Of a stretch of 46,232 nucleotides of DNA, positions 23,064-32,506 are shown in pieces; position 1 is the stretch's first letter, and each line of letters opens with the position of its first letter. Source of the stretch: Rhizopus sp. PT2906 (taxonomy: Eukaryota > Mucoromycota > Mucoromycetes > Mucorales > Rhizopodaceae); contig JAMYHX010000347.1 in the NCBI GenBank assembly GCA_025529335.1, forward strand, positions 1 to 46,232, read 5' to 3'. Below the pieces are notes generated by a model that saw only the letters and a list, made by a program, of their open reading frames with translations, did no database searches and was not told the DNA's origin. A program made the position numbers and the translations under genes.

Positions 23064-24111
23064 AAATTTTTTTATTTATATCGTTATAGTTTTGGTAGTT
23101 TCCCGTTAAAGGGTCTGACGTCTTTTGTGAATTCGAAAAAAATAATGGACATTCATTTTTAACAATATGAGCATCTTAAACGAAAGACTGAGCTTCTCGT
23201 TAAAACTTATCATCAATAATATTATATACTACAGAAAAAAAAAAGTCTTAAAATGCCACAATAGGTCTGAAAAAAAAAAGAGTCTTAGTGATAATAGGTT
23301 AAGATAAAAGTACTACTGTGTGAGTGGGACTGATCCATTTAGATCCATGTTTATTTTTTGATAGGCGTTATATTTACTTTGGGTTAATCTGTAAGAAACC
23401 GTCAAATCACAAGGTCATTCGGTTTCAAGAGATGCTTTTTACATTCAATCCGATTCGAAAAAATCAATGTTTTGCGACCTAAAATTGAAATATTGCATTG
23501 CCCGTTAATTAACTTCACAAACTGAAACAAGATTTGACGTCCCTAGGTTGCACAGCTATTGTACTTGAAACAATTGACAAAGTTGTGTTTCCAATCAAGT
23601 GTTGAATTGAAGAATTGAACCACGTTTTTCGAGGATTACGATAGCTATCTTAAGAGCTAAGAAGAGATGTATGATTCCTTTTACTAACAATGCAACTTTT
23701 CTGAAACAATGACCACTACTATATACGTCGTAGTTTGACATTATACAATAGAATTTATTACGTAATTTACAACTGTAGATCCCATCAATTAATAACTGCA
23801 TAATGTAATTACCTTCTACCTTAAATCAGAATCATTTTAGCTTTTAGTTCTGTCATCGATTGAAATACATACTTGCTTCTACTTGAGCCCTTAAATGAAG
23901 CAAGAGCTACCTCGTACAGGTGCCTCACACCATATAATGAGCATGACTATAAATTATGTCTAGCATTTCTACTCTCTCTGCCATTTCTTCATCAGAAGCA
24001 ATATATATATATATATATATATCTAAAAACTGTCTTGCTGGTTTGGTTGATATGGAATAAACGGCATTACTTGTCAGATCGACACTATTTAGTAAAGTTG
24101 TGAAAGAAAAG
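23064..24111. other. Gene-free stretch inside the inverted-repeat interval
   Basis: AT-rich sequence with no supported frame. It contains a 24-base (AT)n microsatellite near 24000-24023 and several A tracts. I see no transposase in this interval. Confidence 0.6.
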
Positions 24112-24238
24112 AAAAAAGTCTTAGCTGTGGATCCCAAATGGTTTATTAGTCTGTCTTGTCCCTACTCCTAAAACGTACCAAGGTTTCCTAAGTTGTCCTC
24201 AAATTAATTCAAAATCGTCTCATTGAAAAGACAAAGGA
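24112..24238 (-). repeat. Right arm of the long inverted repeat
   Basis: Reverse complement of 20187-20323, lacking an internal ~20-base piece present in the left arm. Homology ends near 24238 on the outer side and 24112 on the inner side. All seven point differences in the main 85-base block are transitions. Confidence 0.8.
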
Positions 24239-24390
24239 TGCGGTTAAAGCCCTCCGAGCCGCGCTTTATTTTCAGTATTATATAAATTAAATAAAACTTT
24301 CACTGTGTTCCCTTTATACCCTGAAGGTTACGCTCAAGCTTTTTGTGATTTGATCCTTTGTCTTCGTTTCGCCAACGTTACTATTGTCCC

Positions 24391-24428
24391 AGCCAAGTTT
24401 TTATTCATCTCAAATTAATTCAAAACCC
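24391..24428 (-). repeat. Partial third copy of the inverted-repeat arm
   Basis: The reverse complement carries TTTTGAATTAATTTGAG followed by the ~20-base piece that the 24112-24238 arm lacks, with about three mismatches to the left arm. It ends directly beside the terminal repeat of the SWIM element. Confidence 0.7.
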
Positions 24429-24430
24429 AG

Positions 24431-25099
24431 TACCCAACGAAAAATAATGCTTTTGTGACAGTTTTTTTTTAACTTTGTGTTCCTTTTTCAAACTATATCA
24501 ATTCTTCTCAATGATCTGTCGTTAGTCAGCATCCATGTGGCAATGGACATGATTTCTGAGGTGGAAAGAGCTAGCTTGTATAATGTTCAGTCGCTCAACA
24601 ATACAGACGAAACTTATGAAGTTTGTATTGAAAATGATACGGTAAAGTCTTGTAGTTGCCCAGACTTTCGAAGCCGAAACAGGGCTTGCAAGCATATGTT
24701 CCTTCTGGGACGTTGTACTGAATATGATATTTGGAGAGGTGAGAAATGTAAATGCTCGTGAAAAAGAAAACTCTAGCGCTTTCAATTTAAAAGCCCAACT
24801 TATACGGAAGTATAAACTATTGAAGGGTTGCAGCCTGAACCTGAACCTGAACTGCAAAGAGAGCAAGAAGATATGGTGCAGAAGTTGAAGATGCTGAAAG
24901 AAGTTGTAGAGAATCTAAGGCCTGACGAAATTACAAGTTCGTGGCAGCTTCAAGTTGAACAGCTTTATAGAGAAGTTGTATTAAGAAGTAAACAAGTAAA
25001 AGAGTTACCATCAGGCATTCATTTAGAAAGACAAAGAAGATAAATAAATAAAAAAATATTTCAATTTAAGAAATAGCAGTATTTTTCGTTGGGTATTTA
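24431..25099 (+). mobile_element. Small TIR element carrying a SWIM zinc-finger gene
   Basis: Left terminus TACCCAACGAAAAATAATGC at 24431-24450 is mirrored by the right terminus at 25076-25095 (GCAGTATTTTTCGTTGGGTA), a 14-base perfect core with 17 of 18 positions matching. TA on both outer sides fits a TA target duplication; alternatively the true terminal repeat includes TAAATA, seen at the right end and in the copy at 39461-40240, and the left end is clipped. The element is ~665 bases and holds one two-exon gene but no transposase, so it would be non-autonomous. Confidence 0.75.
24543..25043 (+). CDS. SWIM zinc-finger plus coiled-coil protein
   Basis: Two exons (24543-24738 and 24826-25043) encode 137 residues. 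The first holds a SWIM-type zinc finger, CSCPDFRSRNRACKHMF (CxC then CxH). The second is a charged helical segment (MVQKLKMLKEVVENLR, then LQVEQLYREVVLRSKQ) likely to form a coiled coil. SWIM fingers form the tail of MULE-type transposases but also occur in stand-alone proteins. Here no catalytic domain precedes it and the whole gene sits between terminal inverted repeats. The frame is intact and its protein is recognisable in the decayed copy at 39461-40240, so it is a family and not a chance frame. The ATG at 24543 is the first in frame; its exact start is uncertain. Confidence 0.65.
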
Positions 25100-25421
25100 C
25101 GAAAAACGTGGTGCGCGAAGAAAATGTGAAGTGTGCCTAAAATTAATCCTACTGCGGAAGTTCAGTGCTTGCGTCACAAGTGCCATATTTCAATCACCGA
25201 ATACCACCCTTGCTCCTTTGCTTCCCCGCTATCAGTTGCAAGAAAAAAGAATTTTATATTCAATGACAGAGTAATAATTTCAGCTGCCACACTAATTTTT
25301 TTATAGGGCAACTTTTTACTCTTTGAGGGCTGCCCTTTTGCACTCTTTTTTTTTTTTTTCTTTTTTGGATTATAAACAACCCCCCACTCCCAACCTTTTT
25401 AAAATTATAGAAAAAAGAACA
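25100..25421 (+). promoter_or_regulatory. Upstream region of the complex I 75-kDa gene
   Basis: About 320 bases between the SWIM element and the start codon at 25422. It contains a long T-rich tract near 25344-25367 and a C-rich patch (CCCCCCACTCCC) ~40 bases before the ATG. Confidence 0.5.
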
Positions 25422-25782
25422 TGTTGCGCGCCATCAACAAAGCAAGCGTAGCACGTAGAACACCTGCCATTTTAAAGACTGGAGGTAATAAAATTACTTC
25501 TTTTTGGATATTGACTTATCAGTAATATTAGTCCGTGCATTCACTGCTTCAACAAATGTGAAAGAAGAAATTGAAGTTTTCATTGACGGAAAATCTGTCA
25601 TGATTGAAAAAGGAGCTGCATTGATTCAAGCTTGTGAAAAAGCTGGTGCTGATGTAAGCAAAAAATTTTATACAGCGTAGTCTTTACCATATACTCATTA
25701 TCTTTTTAGATTCCTCGTTTCTGTTATCATGGTACGAATTCAATTCTATTTATTACAGGGATAAAAAGAATAAGCGGAAATT

Positions 25783-25814
<32 letters not shown>

Positions 25815-27829
25815 AATAGTTTGAACTTACCTTATATTGTATAGAACGTCTTTCAGTTGCCGGTAATTGTCGTATGTGCCTTGTCGAAGTTGAACGTGCG
25901 CCCAAGCCAGTCGCTTCTTGTGCTTACCCTGTTATGCCCGGTATGAGAGTAAAGACCAACAGCCCAGTCGTCCACAAGGCCCGTGAAGGTGTAATGGAAT
26001 TTTTATTATACAATCATCCTTTGGACTGTCCTATCTGTGATCAAGGTGGTGAATGTGACCTTCAAGATCAAAGCATGCGTTATGGTTCCGATCGTGGTCG
26101 TTTCAACGAGCCTGTAGGCAAGCGTGCTGTTGAAGATAAAGATTTTGGACCTCTCATCAACACTGCCATGACTCGTTGTATTCAATGTACTCGTTGTGTC
26201 CGTTTTGCTAACGAAGTGGCTGGTGCTACTGAACTTGGTACCAGCGGCAGAGGCAATGATATGCAAATTAGCACCTATATCGAAAAGACAATTGAATCTG
26301 AAATGTCTGGTAACGTCATTGACCTTTGTCCTGTCGGTGCCTTGACATCCAAGCCTTACAACATGCGTGCTAGACCTTGGGAATTGAAGAAATACGAGAC
26401 CATTGATGTTTCAGATGCCATTGGTTCCAACATTCGCCTCGACACTCGTGGTGTCGAAGTCATGCGTATCCTTCCCCGTATGAATGATGAAATCAATGAA
26501 GAATGGATCTCTGACAAGACCCGTTTCTTCTATGACGGTTTGAAGGTTCAACGTTTGACAACCCCCTTGATCCGTGAAGGTAACCGATTTGTTCCTGCTT
26601 CTTGGGAAAAAGCCTTGAAGCGTGTTAGTGAAGAGCTGAACAAGACCAAGGGTAACTCTGCCAAGGCCATTGCCGGTCATCTTGCTGATGCTGAATCCAT
26701 GGTCGCTCTCAAGGATCTCCTTAACCGTGTTGGTTCTGAAAACTTGACTATTGATGCCCCCAATGGCTCTAAGCCCTTGGCCATCAACGCCGATTTCCGT
26801 TCAAACTATGTGTTGAACTCTACTATTGCTGGTGCTGAAGATGCTGATGTTGTTCTCTTGATTGGTACTAATCCTCGTCATGAAGCTCCTATCTTGAACA
26901 CACGTTTCCGCAAGGCTTTCCTCCATAAAGAACAAGACCTTGGTTTGATTGGTCAACCTGATAACTTGAACTATGAATACGTTCATGTAGGTGAAAGCAG
27001 CAAGGATATTGAAAAAATTTTGGACGGTTCCCATCCTTTCGCCAAGCGTCTTGCTGAAGCCAAGAAGCCCATGATTGTTGTTGGGTCTTCTGTGATTGAA
27101 AATGCCAAGGACAGCGAATACCTCTTGTCTAAGGTCTCTGAACTTGCTGACAAATTCAAGAATACCTTGTTCCAAGATGGCTGGAATGGTATGAATGTCT
27201 TACAACGTGCTGCCAGTCGAACTGCTGCTTATGAAATTGGATTTGTCCCCACCTCTTCCGAAGCTGCCAAGGCACCTGTTGACTTCCTCTATCTTTTAAA
27301 TGCTGATGAAGTATCTGGTGCTGATATTCCCAAGGATGCCTTTGTCGTTTACCAAGGCCACCACGGTGATGTCGGTGCTCAATACGCTGATGTGATCCTT
27401 CCTGGTTCAGCCTTCACCGAAAAGAATGCCACTTATGTTAATACAGAAGGACGTGCACAGATCACTCGTGCTGGTGTGAACCCTCCAGCTGCTGCTCGTG
27501 AAGATTGGAAGATTATTCGTGCATTATCAGAAGTTGCTGGTCATACACTTCCTTATGACGATCTCCCTTCAGTTCGTTCTCGCCTGTCCGAAATCAGTCC
27601 TTCATTGACTCGTTATGATGTCATCGAAACACCTTCGATCACTCAACTCGGTTTGACCACTCAACGTAAACCCAATGCACAGAGCACGGGCGAAATCTTG
27701 ACTTCTGTCATCAAGAACTTCTATCGTACAGATCCTATCTCTCGTGCATCTAGCACAATGGCTAAGTGTTCCAAGACTTGGGTCCAGAAAGACGAAGTTG
27801 AACCTCAAGCACAAGCTGCTACTGCCTAG
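25422..27829 (+). CDS. NDUFS1: NADH:ubiquinone oxidoreductase 75-kDa subunit
   Basis: Four exons (25422-25485, 25532-25653, 25710-25731, 25845-27829) encode 730 residues, the usual family size. The start MLRAINKASVARRTPAIL is a basic mitochondrial presequence. The ferredoxin-like domain carries the 2Fe-2S cysteines (FCYHERLSVAGNCRMC), followed by HPLDCPICDQGGECDLQD, which binds an Fe-S cluster through His and Cys, and CIQCTRCVRFANEVAG with DLCPVGAL for further 4Fe-4S clusters. The C-terminal part is the molybdopterin-oxidoreductase-like fold without cofactor. It is the first electron-carrying arm subunit of respiratory complex I in the matrix. Exon 3 is only 22 bases, and the intron after it contains a GA microsatellite. 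Fungal names for the same subunit include nuo78. Confidence 0.97.
25783..25815. repeat. (GA)n microsatellite in an intron
   Basis: An almost pure GA run with one C interruption lies in intron 3 of the complex I gene, between the 22-base exon and the main exon. Confidence 0.9.
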
Positions 27830-29035
27830 ATTTATTGACCATCTTCTTTTTTTTTAAATAATGAAATTTTTTACAAAAAATTTGTTTGATATACTTTTTC
27901 TTTTCTTACCGCCAAAGACAATAAAAACACGCCTAGTATAGTAATTTTGTAGTTGAGCTATTACCTCCTTGGTATTAAAATGGATTACATGATATCATTA
28001 GAAATCAAAGAAAAAAGGGAGATCAGACAGATAGATGAAAGGGGTTTGTTACACATGTTACAATGGCGGGTACATTTTTGCCATATTAGACACACAACTT
28101 TTGATCTTGATGAGGCTTTATTTGTTTATTCTTTTTTCTAGATTGATTTGCCCATTATGATGATTGGTACACTTTGCGTCTGTTCTTTTTCTTTTTCTTT
28201 TTTCCTTCTTTCACAATCAATTGAACTCAACAAGAACTATGAATTTTGAGCATTTGTACACGACGCCCTAATCAACGTTCCCTTCATCCTTAGGAAAGGA
28301 ATGAGAAGCTTCTGAGCTAGCACAAATATGCCATAGGGAGGCAAGTAACAAAAAAAGAAAAACAAAAGAGAACTAGAAAGATGGAAAAGATCAATCTTTG
28401 TTTTGTATAAAAAAAAAAGAAGAAGAAAAAGTATCGAATATAAAAAAGAGAAACGAGTCCTTTTTATAAATGTTTGTTTGATTTTTTAATTAATAAAGCT
28501 TACTTTAGCTTGTTTAATGATTTTGAATGATGTGTATATGTGCGTGAATGTATGTGTGCCCTCCGTTTGCCGGCTTCACACAAACAGATTAATGAAATTT
28601 AATTTACCCCCTTTTTAATTTTTGAAATGATGTAGATAGTGCATTACAATCAATTAGAGACAAGGAGAAGGGATGAAAAAAAGAGATGAGGATTCGGCGA
28701 TATATTATGAATCACCGTCCCCCCCCTTTCTCCTTTCATTTGTCCTTTTACATTCCTTATGCCTGTCATCTCCTTTAGGGCAAAGTGTCCAATGTGTATA
28801 ATGATATTTGCACATTGTTTCTGTATGTTTGATTAAAACCACCTTTTTTATCAATAAAGGAGGTAAGAAAAAACTAATGAAAACGTATTTTCAATAAGCA
28901 AGGACCACGTTTTATGATATTTTATTGTGCATATATTAAGTCGCAAAAATTCATTTCAACGTAGATCATTACTTCTTTTCTTTCGATTTTATTCTAAACC
29001 CATTCTACTTCCTTTTCTGCAGATATTAAATTAAA
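27830..29035. other. Long intergenic region before the C2H2 gene
   Basis: About 1.2 kb without a supported gene. The first part holds the 3' end of the complex I gene, with T-rich tracts. Purine-rich runs lie near 28355-28455, a C run near 28720-28727, and AATAAA-type motifs near 28490 and 28853. The length suggests a long 5' leader or a regulated promoter for the transcription-factor gene. Confidence 0.45.
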
Positions 29036-29782
29036 ATGTATCAAGACTGTTTATGTTTAAATGATTTAAACTTTTATGGAAATGGTTCCATTTGGCAAGA
29101 TTCTTCATTACCTACTCACAACAGCAACCATGGTAACAACACCTACCAATTGTGGGACAAACCAATTCAACCTTGCCCAGATCAACTTTTAATTTCTGCA
29201 AGCTTCGAGCCTTGTTACTCCGGCCCATTCAACTTTGAAGGAAATCAACCTCTCTTGATTGATTCAGAACCTACTGCCAACTTGGCCGCTGCTATGACCT
29301 TTTGTAGTTCTTCTTCTTCTTCGCTCGTTTCATCACCCTCTCTTACGCACTACAATAACAATACATGTATTATGCCCAACATGATCCCGTTTACTGCTTC
29401 CAATGATCCAATGTTTCTCAATAATCCTATGCCTGTGAATCATCATGCACCTTTTATTCCCGCCGACATGAATCCTATGCTCTACGCCAGTCTTCCCCTT
29501 CAACCAACTCAAACAAGAGATGTCAAGCCAACGAAATGTACCGCCAAGAACAAGATTTATGACTGCAATCTATGCCCCCGCTCATTTGCAAGAAAACATG
29601 ACCTTCAGCGCCATATTCGGGTTCACACAGGTGCAAAACCTTATTACTGCTTAAACTGCGAAAAGGCCTTTGCACGTACAGATGCCCTTAAACGTCACTT
29701 ACGAATGGAAGAATCATGCCGTATGAGCCCAGTGATTCAAGCACTCAAGAATGTTGGCATGCGACGCTATAGAAATCTGTAA
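29036..29782 (+). CDS. C2H2 zinc-finger transcription factor
   Basis: One intronless frame of 248 residues. Two adjacent fingers lie at about residues 175-225: YDCNLCPRSFARKHDLQRH and YYCLNCEKAFARTDALKRH, joined by a standard HTGAKPY linker. The second ends HLRMEESC, a C2HC variant. The first ~170 residues are Asn-, Pro- and Ser-rich with a polyserine run, as in activation regions of fungal factors. The finger pair is like those of Crz1/Prz1-type calcineurin-responsive regulators (RKxDLxRH and ARxDALxRH), but Crz1 usually has a third finger and a calcineurin-docking PxIxIT motif, which I do not see clearly. It is probably nuclear and DNA-binding; its targets are unknown. Confidence 0.85.
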   Translation: MYQDCLCLNDLNFYGNGSIWQDSSLPTHNSNHGNNTYQLWDKPIQPCPDQLLISASFEPCYSGPFNFEGNQPLLIDSEPTANLAAAMTFCSSSSSSLVSSPSLTHYNNNTCIMPNMIPFTASNDPMFLNNPMPVNHHAPFIPADMNPMLYASLPLQPTQTRDVKPTKCTAKNKIYDCNLCPRSFARKHDLQRHIRVHTGAKPYYCLNCEKAFARTDALKRHLRMEESCRMSPVIQALKNVGMRRYRNL

Positions 29783-30077
29783 ATAGGCCTCATGGTGTCA
29801 TATTCATTATACATAGATATCATTTCTTTTTAAATTATACATAAGCATTTACCTTTTTTTGAAAAAAGGGTTGAACCCTTATTACCCCTTTATTCTTTAT
29901 AAATTACTACATCTCCCCTTTTTTTCTTTCTCTCTCCATCTCGATCTCCTCTTTTTATATATACACTTTACTCTTTTACTTTTTTTCGCATTATATATTG
30001 CAAAGAGGGAAGAAAATTATGTTTATTGTTAATGATTCATAGATTTAAATAAATGCTATATGCACTTCTCGCTATCT
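29783..30077. other. Convergent 3' region between the C2H2 and Rec8-like genes
   Basis: Roughly 295 bases between two convergent stop codons. It contains a CT-rich tract near 29905-29955 and AT-rich 3'-end signals. No gene seen. Confidence 0.5.
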
Positions 30078-32367
30078 TTACATAAGTTGAACAATGATTG
30101 GCCCATAAGCTTCGGTCTGCTCGAGCTTTATTCTGTTTTTTGTAGCTAATTCTAAAGGATAGTGAATATTTAGTATTTCAAAAAGATTATCTTCTTTACC
30201 CAAGACATTGAAAAAGCCTTGAGCAATCTGAGAGATCGTTTTCAACTGAAACACGTCATCCAAGTTGATATCTGATGCATCATTTACTAAAAATAATCGC
30301 AACTCCCTTTAAAGTGTTAGTCAGATGATTTATCTTGTTCTTTCTTACTCTATAAAGAATTCTTCTTGATTCAAATCTCTGTTGAGATCGATGGCTTCGA
30401 AATGATCCAACAAGATATCGTCTTGATCATAATCCATCTCGAATTGTTCAAATAACATCGGATGGCTAAAAGTATCATTATTTGGCGCTCTTATCCTTTA
30501 CAGACAACAGGAGAAAGGGGGTATATTAATAAAATGTTGTTATATTTCAAAAATGAACCTTACACGTCATTTTCTCTAAATTCATATAGCTGTAATTCAG
30601 GAGTTGTCAAATCTCGTAAAACGTGTAAGTTAGGGGCTCCCCTCCCGATCGAATGCCTTATTTATTACCTGACGCCGACCTAACTGTCGAACCACCCATG
30701 ACGGAAGGAGGATAACTTCTGGGCGTACTGCTACTACGACGAGCATATCTTGATCTTTCAATCATTCTTGTATACACCTTTTCATATGGACATTAGATTC
30801 TTATCAATACCTCTTCATATGTTGTCTTTACCGTAGCACTCGACTCACGACGTATACGGCGATAACTAAACAATTGTTCCGGAGATAACCAGGCAGCAGC
30901 AGGTGTTCGCATGAGCGATCTAAATTCATTCACCCTCTGCCTCTTTTGAACTTTTGCCCGGTGATTCTGAACAACAATTCTTTCTGTATGGGCATAGTCT
31001 GAAATAGGCATCATTGTTGCCCCTACACTATCAACTATCGTTCTCTTTCGTCTATTCCTTTTCATTGACTCTGCAGTAACAAGTTCACTGTCGGTTACTA
31101 GAACATCGAGCATTTCGGTGGACACTGACGTCTGGCTACGTACTTCATCCTCTTCAAGGATTAAAGAAGGATTGTGTCTAGGCGCATAAACAAGATCTCC
31201 TGAGCCACTGTGTCTTCTTGTTGAACCAGTAGAATTTGAAGATGAGTGAAGAGAGTTAGACGGGGTGGTCTCTAATTAATAATTAGTAATGAATTTCTTC
31301 TTCTTTTATATCCTTTACCGGTGATGGTATATTATTAACATTTAATAGCATCTGATAGCCATCTACCGGAGACGAAGGAAAATTGTAATCATTGATACTA
31401 CATAGACAAGTACGATGAACATATGTATATATATATACTATATATACCCCAAGTCAAAATCAACATCGTCCAGTATAAATGCCTGTTGATGTTCTTCAGC
31501 CATGGTTTGCTGGTAGGATGAATATTGGCCGTTCAAATGCATAGGGTCAAGGCCAATGAATTCAGGGTTGAAGGATTGAATGTCCTGGAGATCAATAGAA
31601 AATGGAGTATTGACTTGCACAATAGAAGATACGCTTTGCTCGACCGGGATGAAATTTACAGGGTTGATCTCGAGCTATTTCAATAAAAAGGGGGAAATCA
31701 GTTCTATACTGATACGTGCGCCAAGGGAGACTTACAAGATCAGAAAATGGCCCCTGGAGTGATCGAAATTCGTAAAGGTCTTCTCTATCAGGTAATGATA
31801 GAAAGCTATCACATACAAAAAGTGAACTATTTTATCAGTAATAAGATAAAGATTTACCTTGTGATGGGTTTTTCCATATTGATATCACTGGATTGTTTTG
31901 TATTTCTCAAACTATTTTTTATTCTGTTATAGAGAAGCATCGATTCCTCTACCCCAAAACTCATTACTATCTCTTTTATTTTACAATCAGAAAAGGAAAA
32001 AAGGGGAAGGGTTTACCATATAAAAAGTATGTCTTATATTTCCATATATTCGAGATACCAAATAATAAATGAGCCTTTGTTTTCAGCAACATACACTGAG
32101 CTTCATCCTTCAACAACAATTCACTTTTTATATGAAATTAATGTACATTGATTATTTGCATTACTCGGTATTACCAAAAATAAGGCACGTCAAAAGATAG
32201 AATGTTGGACTTCTTGAGTAATCCTCTTTTAACCTTGGAGTTAGAACCTACAGTGGCAGCATTCCTAATTTTTTTTTTTACATGAGAAAATAGTAAGCAT
32301 ATATAGACTCATACCATGCAACTTGCACGTATTTATTATGTGGAGACTTGATGTCAAAGAGATCCAT
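30078..32367 (-). CDS. REC8: Rec8-type cohesin kleisin
   Basis: Thirteen exons join in frame to 567 residues: 32367-32315, 32264-32175, 32123-32017, 31966-31858, 31805-31736, 31674-31448, 31397-31319, 31269-30811, 30777-30669, 30636-30564, 30495-30349, 30306-30200 and 30151-30078. The N-terminus has the Rad21/Rec8 block: VQVAWNAATVGSNSKV (the AATxGS spelling favours Rec8 over Rad21), SFDVPYFCELLLK and MLLKTKAHLLFGISNIW. The C-terminus has the winged helix that binds Smc1, FFNVLELATKNRIKLEQTE then AYGPIIVQL. Rec8 is the meiotic replacement for Rad21, holding sister chromatids together until separase cuts it. The middle is poorly conserved, as usual. One intron is only 33 bases. Kleisin identity is strong; Rec8 rather than Rad21 is likely. 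Confidence 0.8.
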
Positions 32368-32506
32368 GAGAAAAAGAAAGAAAGAAAGAAACCAGAGTAT
32401 GATCGTTTTAATCTGACGTTTCAGTCAAGGATATGACAACAATGGCTATACCCTCAATAATATACTTATCTTGGTCATAATAACGATTAAAGATTTATTA
32501 TAAATG

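Noticed and set aside
23873..24137. Short frames spanning the (AT)n repeat
   Set aside because: Low-complexity Ile/Tyr run from the microsatellite; no splice partners or motif.
24431..25099. Assignment of the SWIM element to Tc1/mariner from the TA edges
   Set aside because: No DDE/D transposase is present, the two-base duplication could be part of a longer TAAATA terminus, and SWIM tails are typical of MULEs; superfamily left open.
30637..30668. Possible tRNA near the GGGGCTCCCC motif
   Set aside because: The sequence lies at a Rec8 intron/exon edge and no cloverleaf could be drawn.
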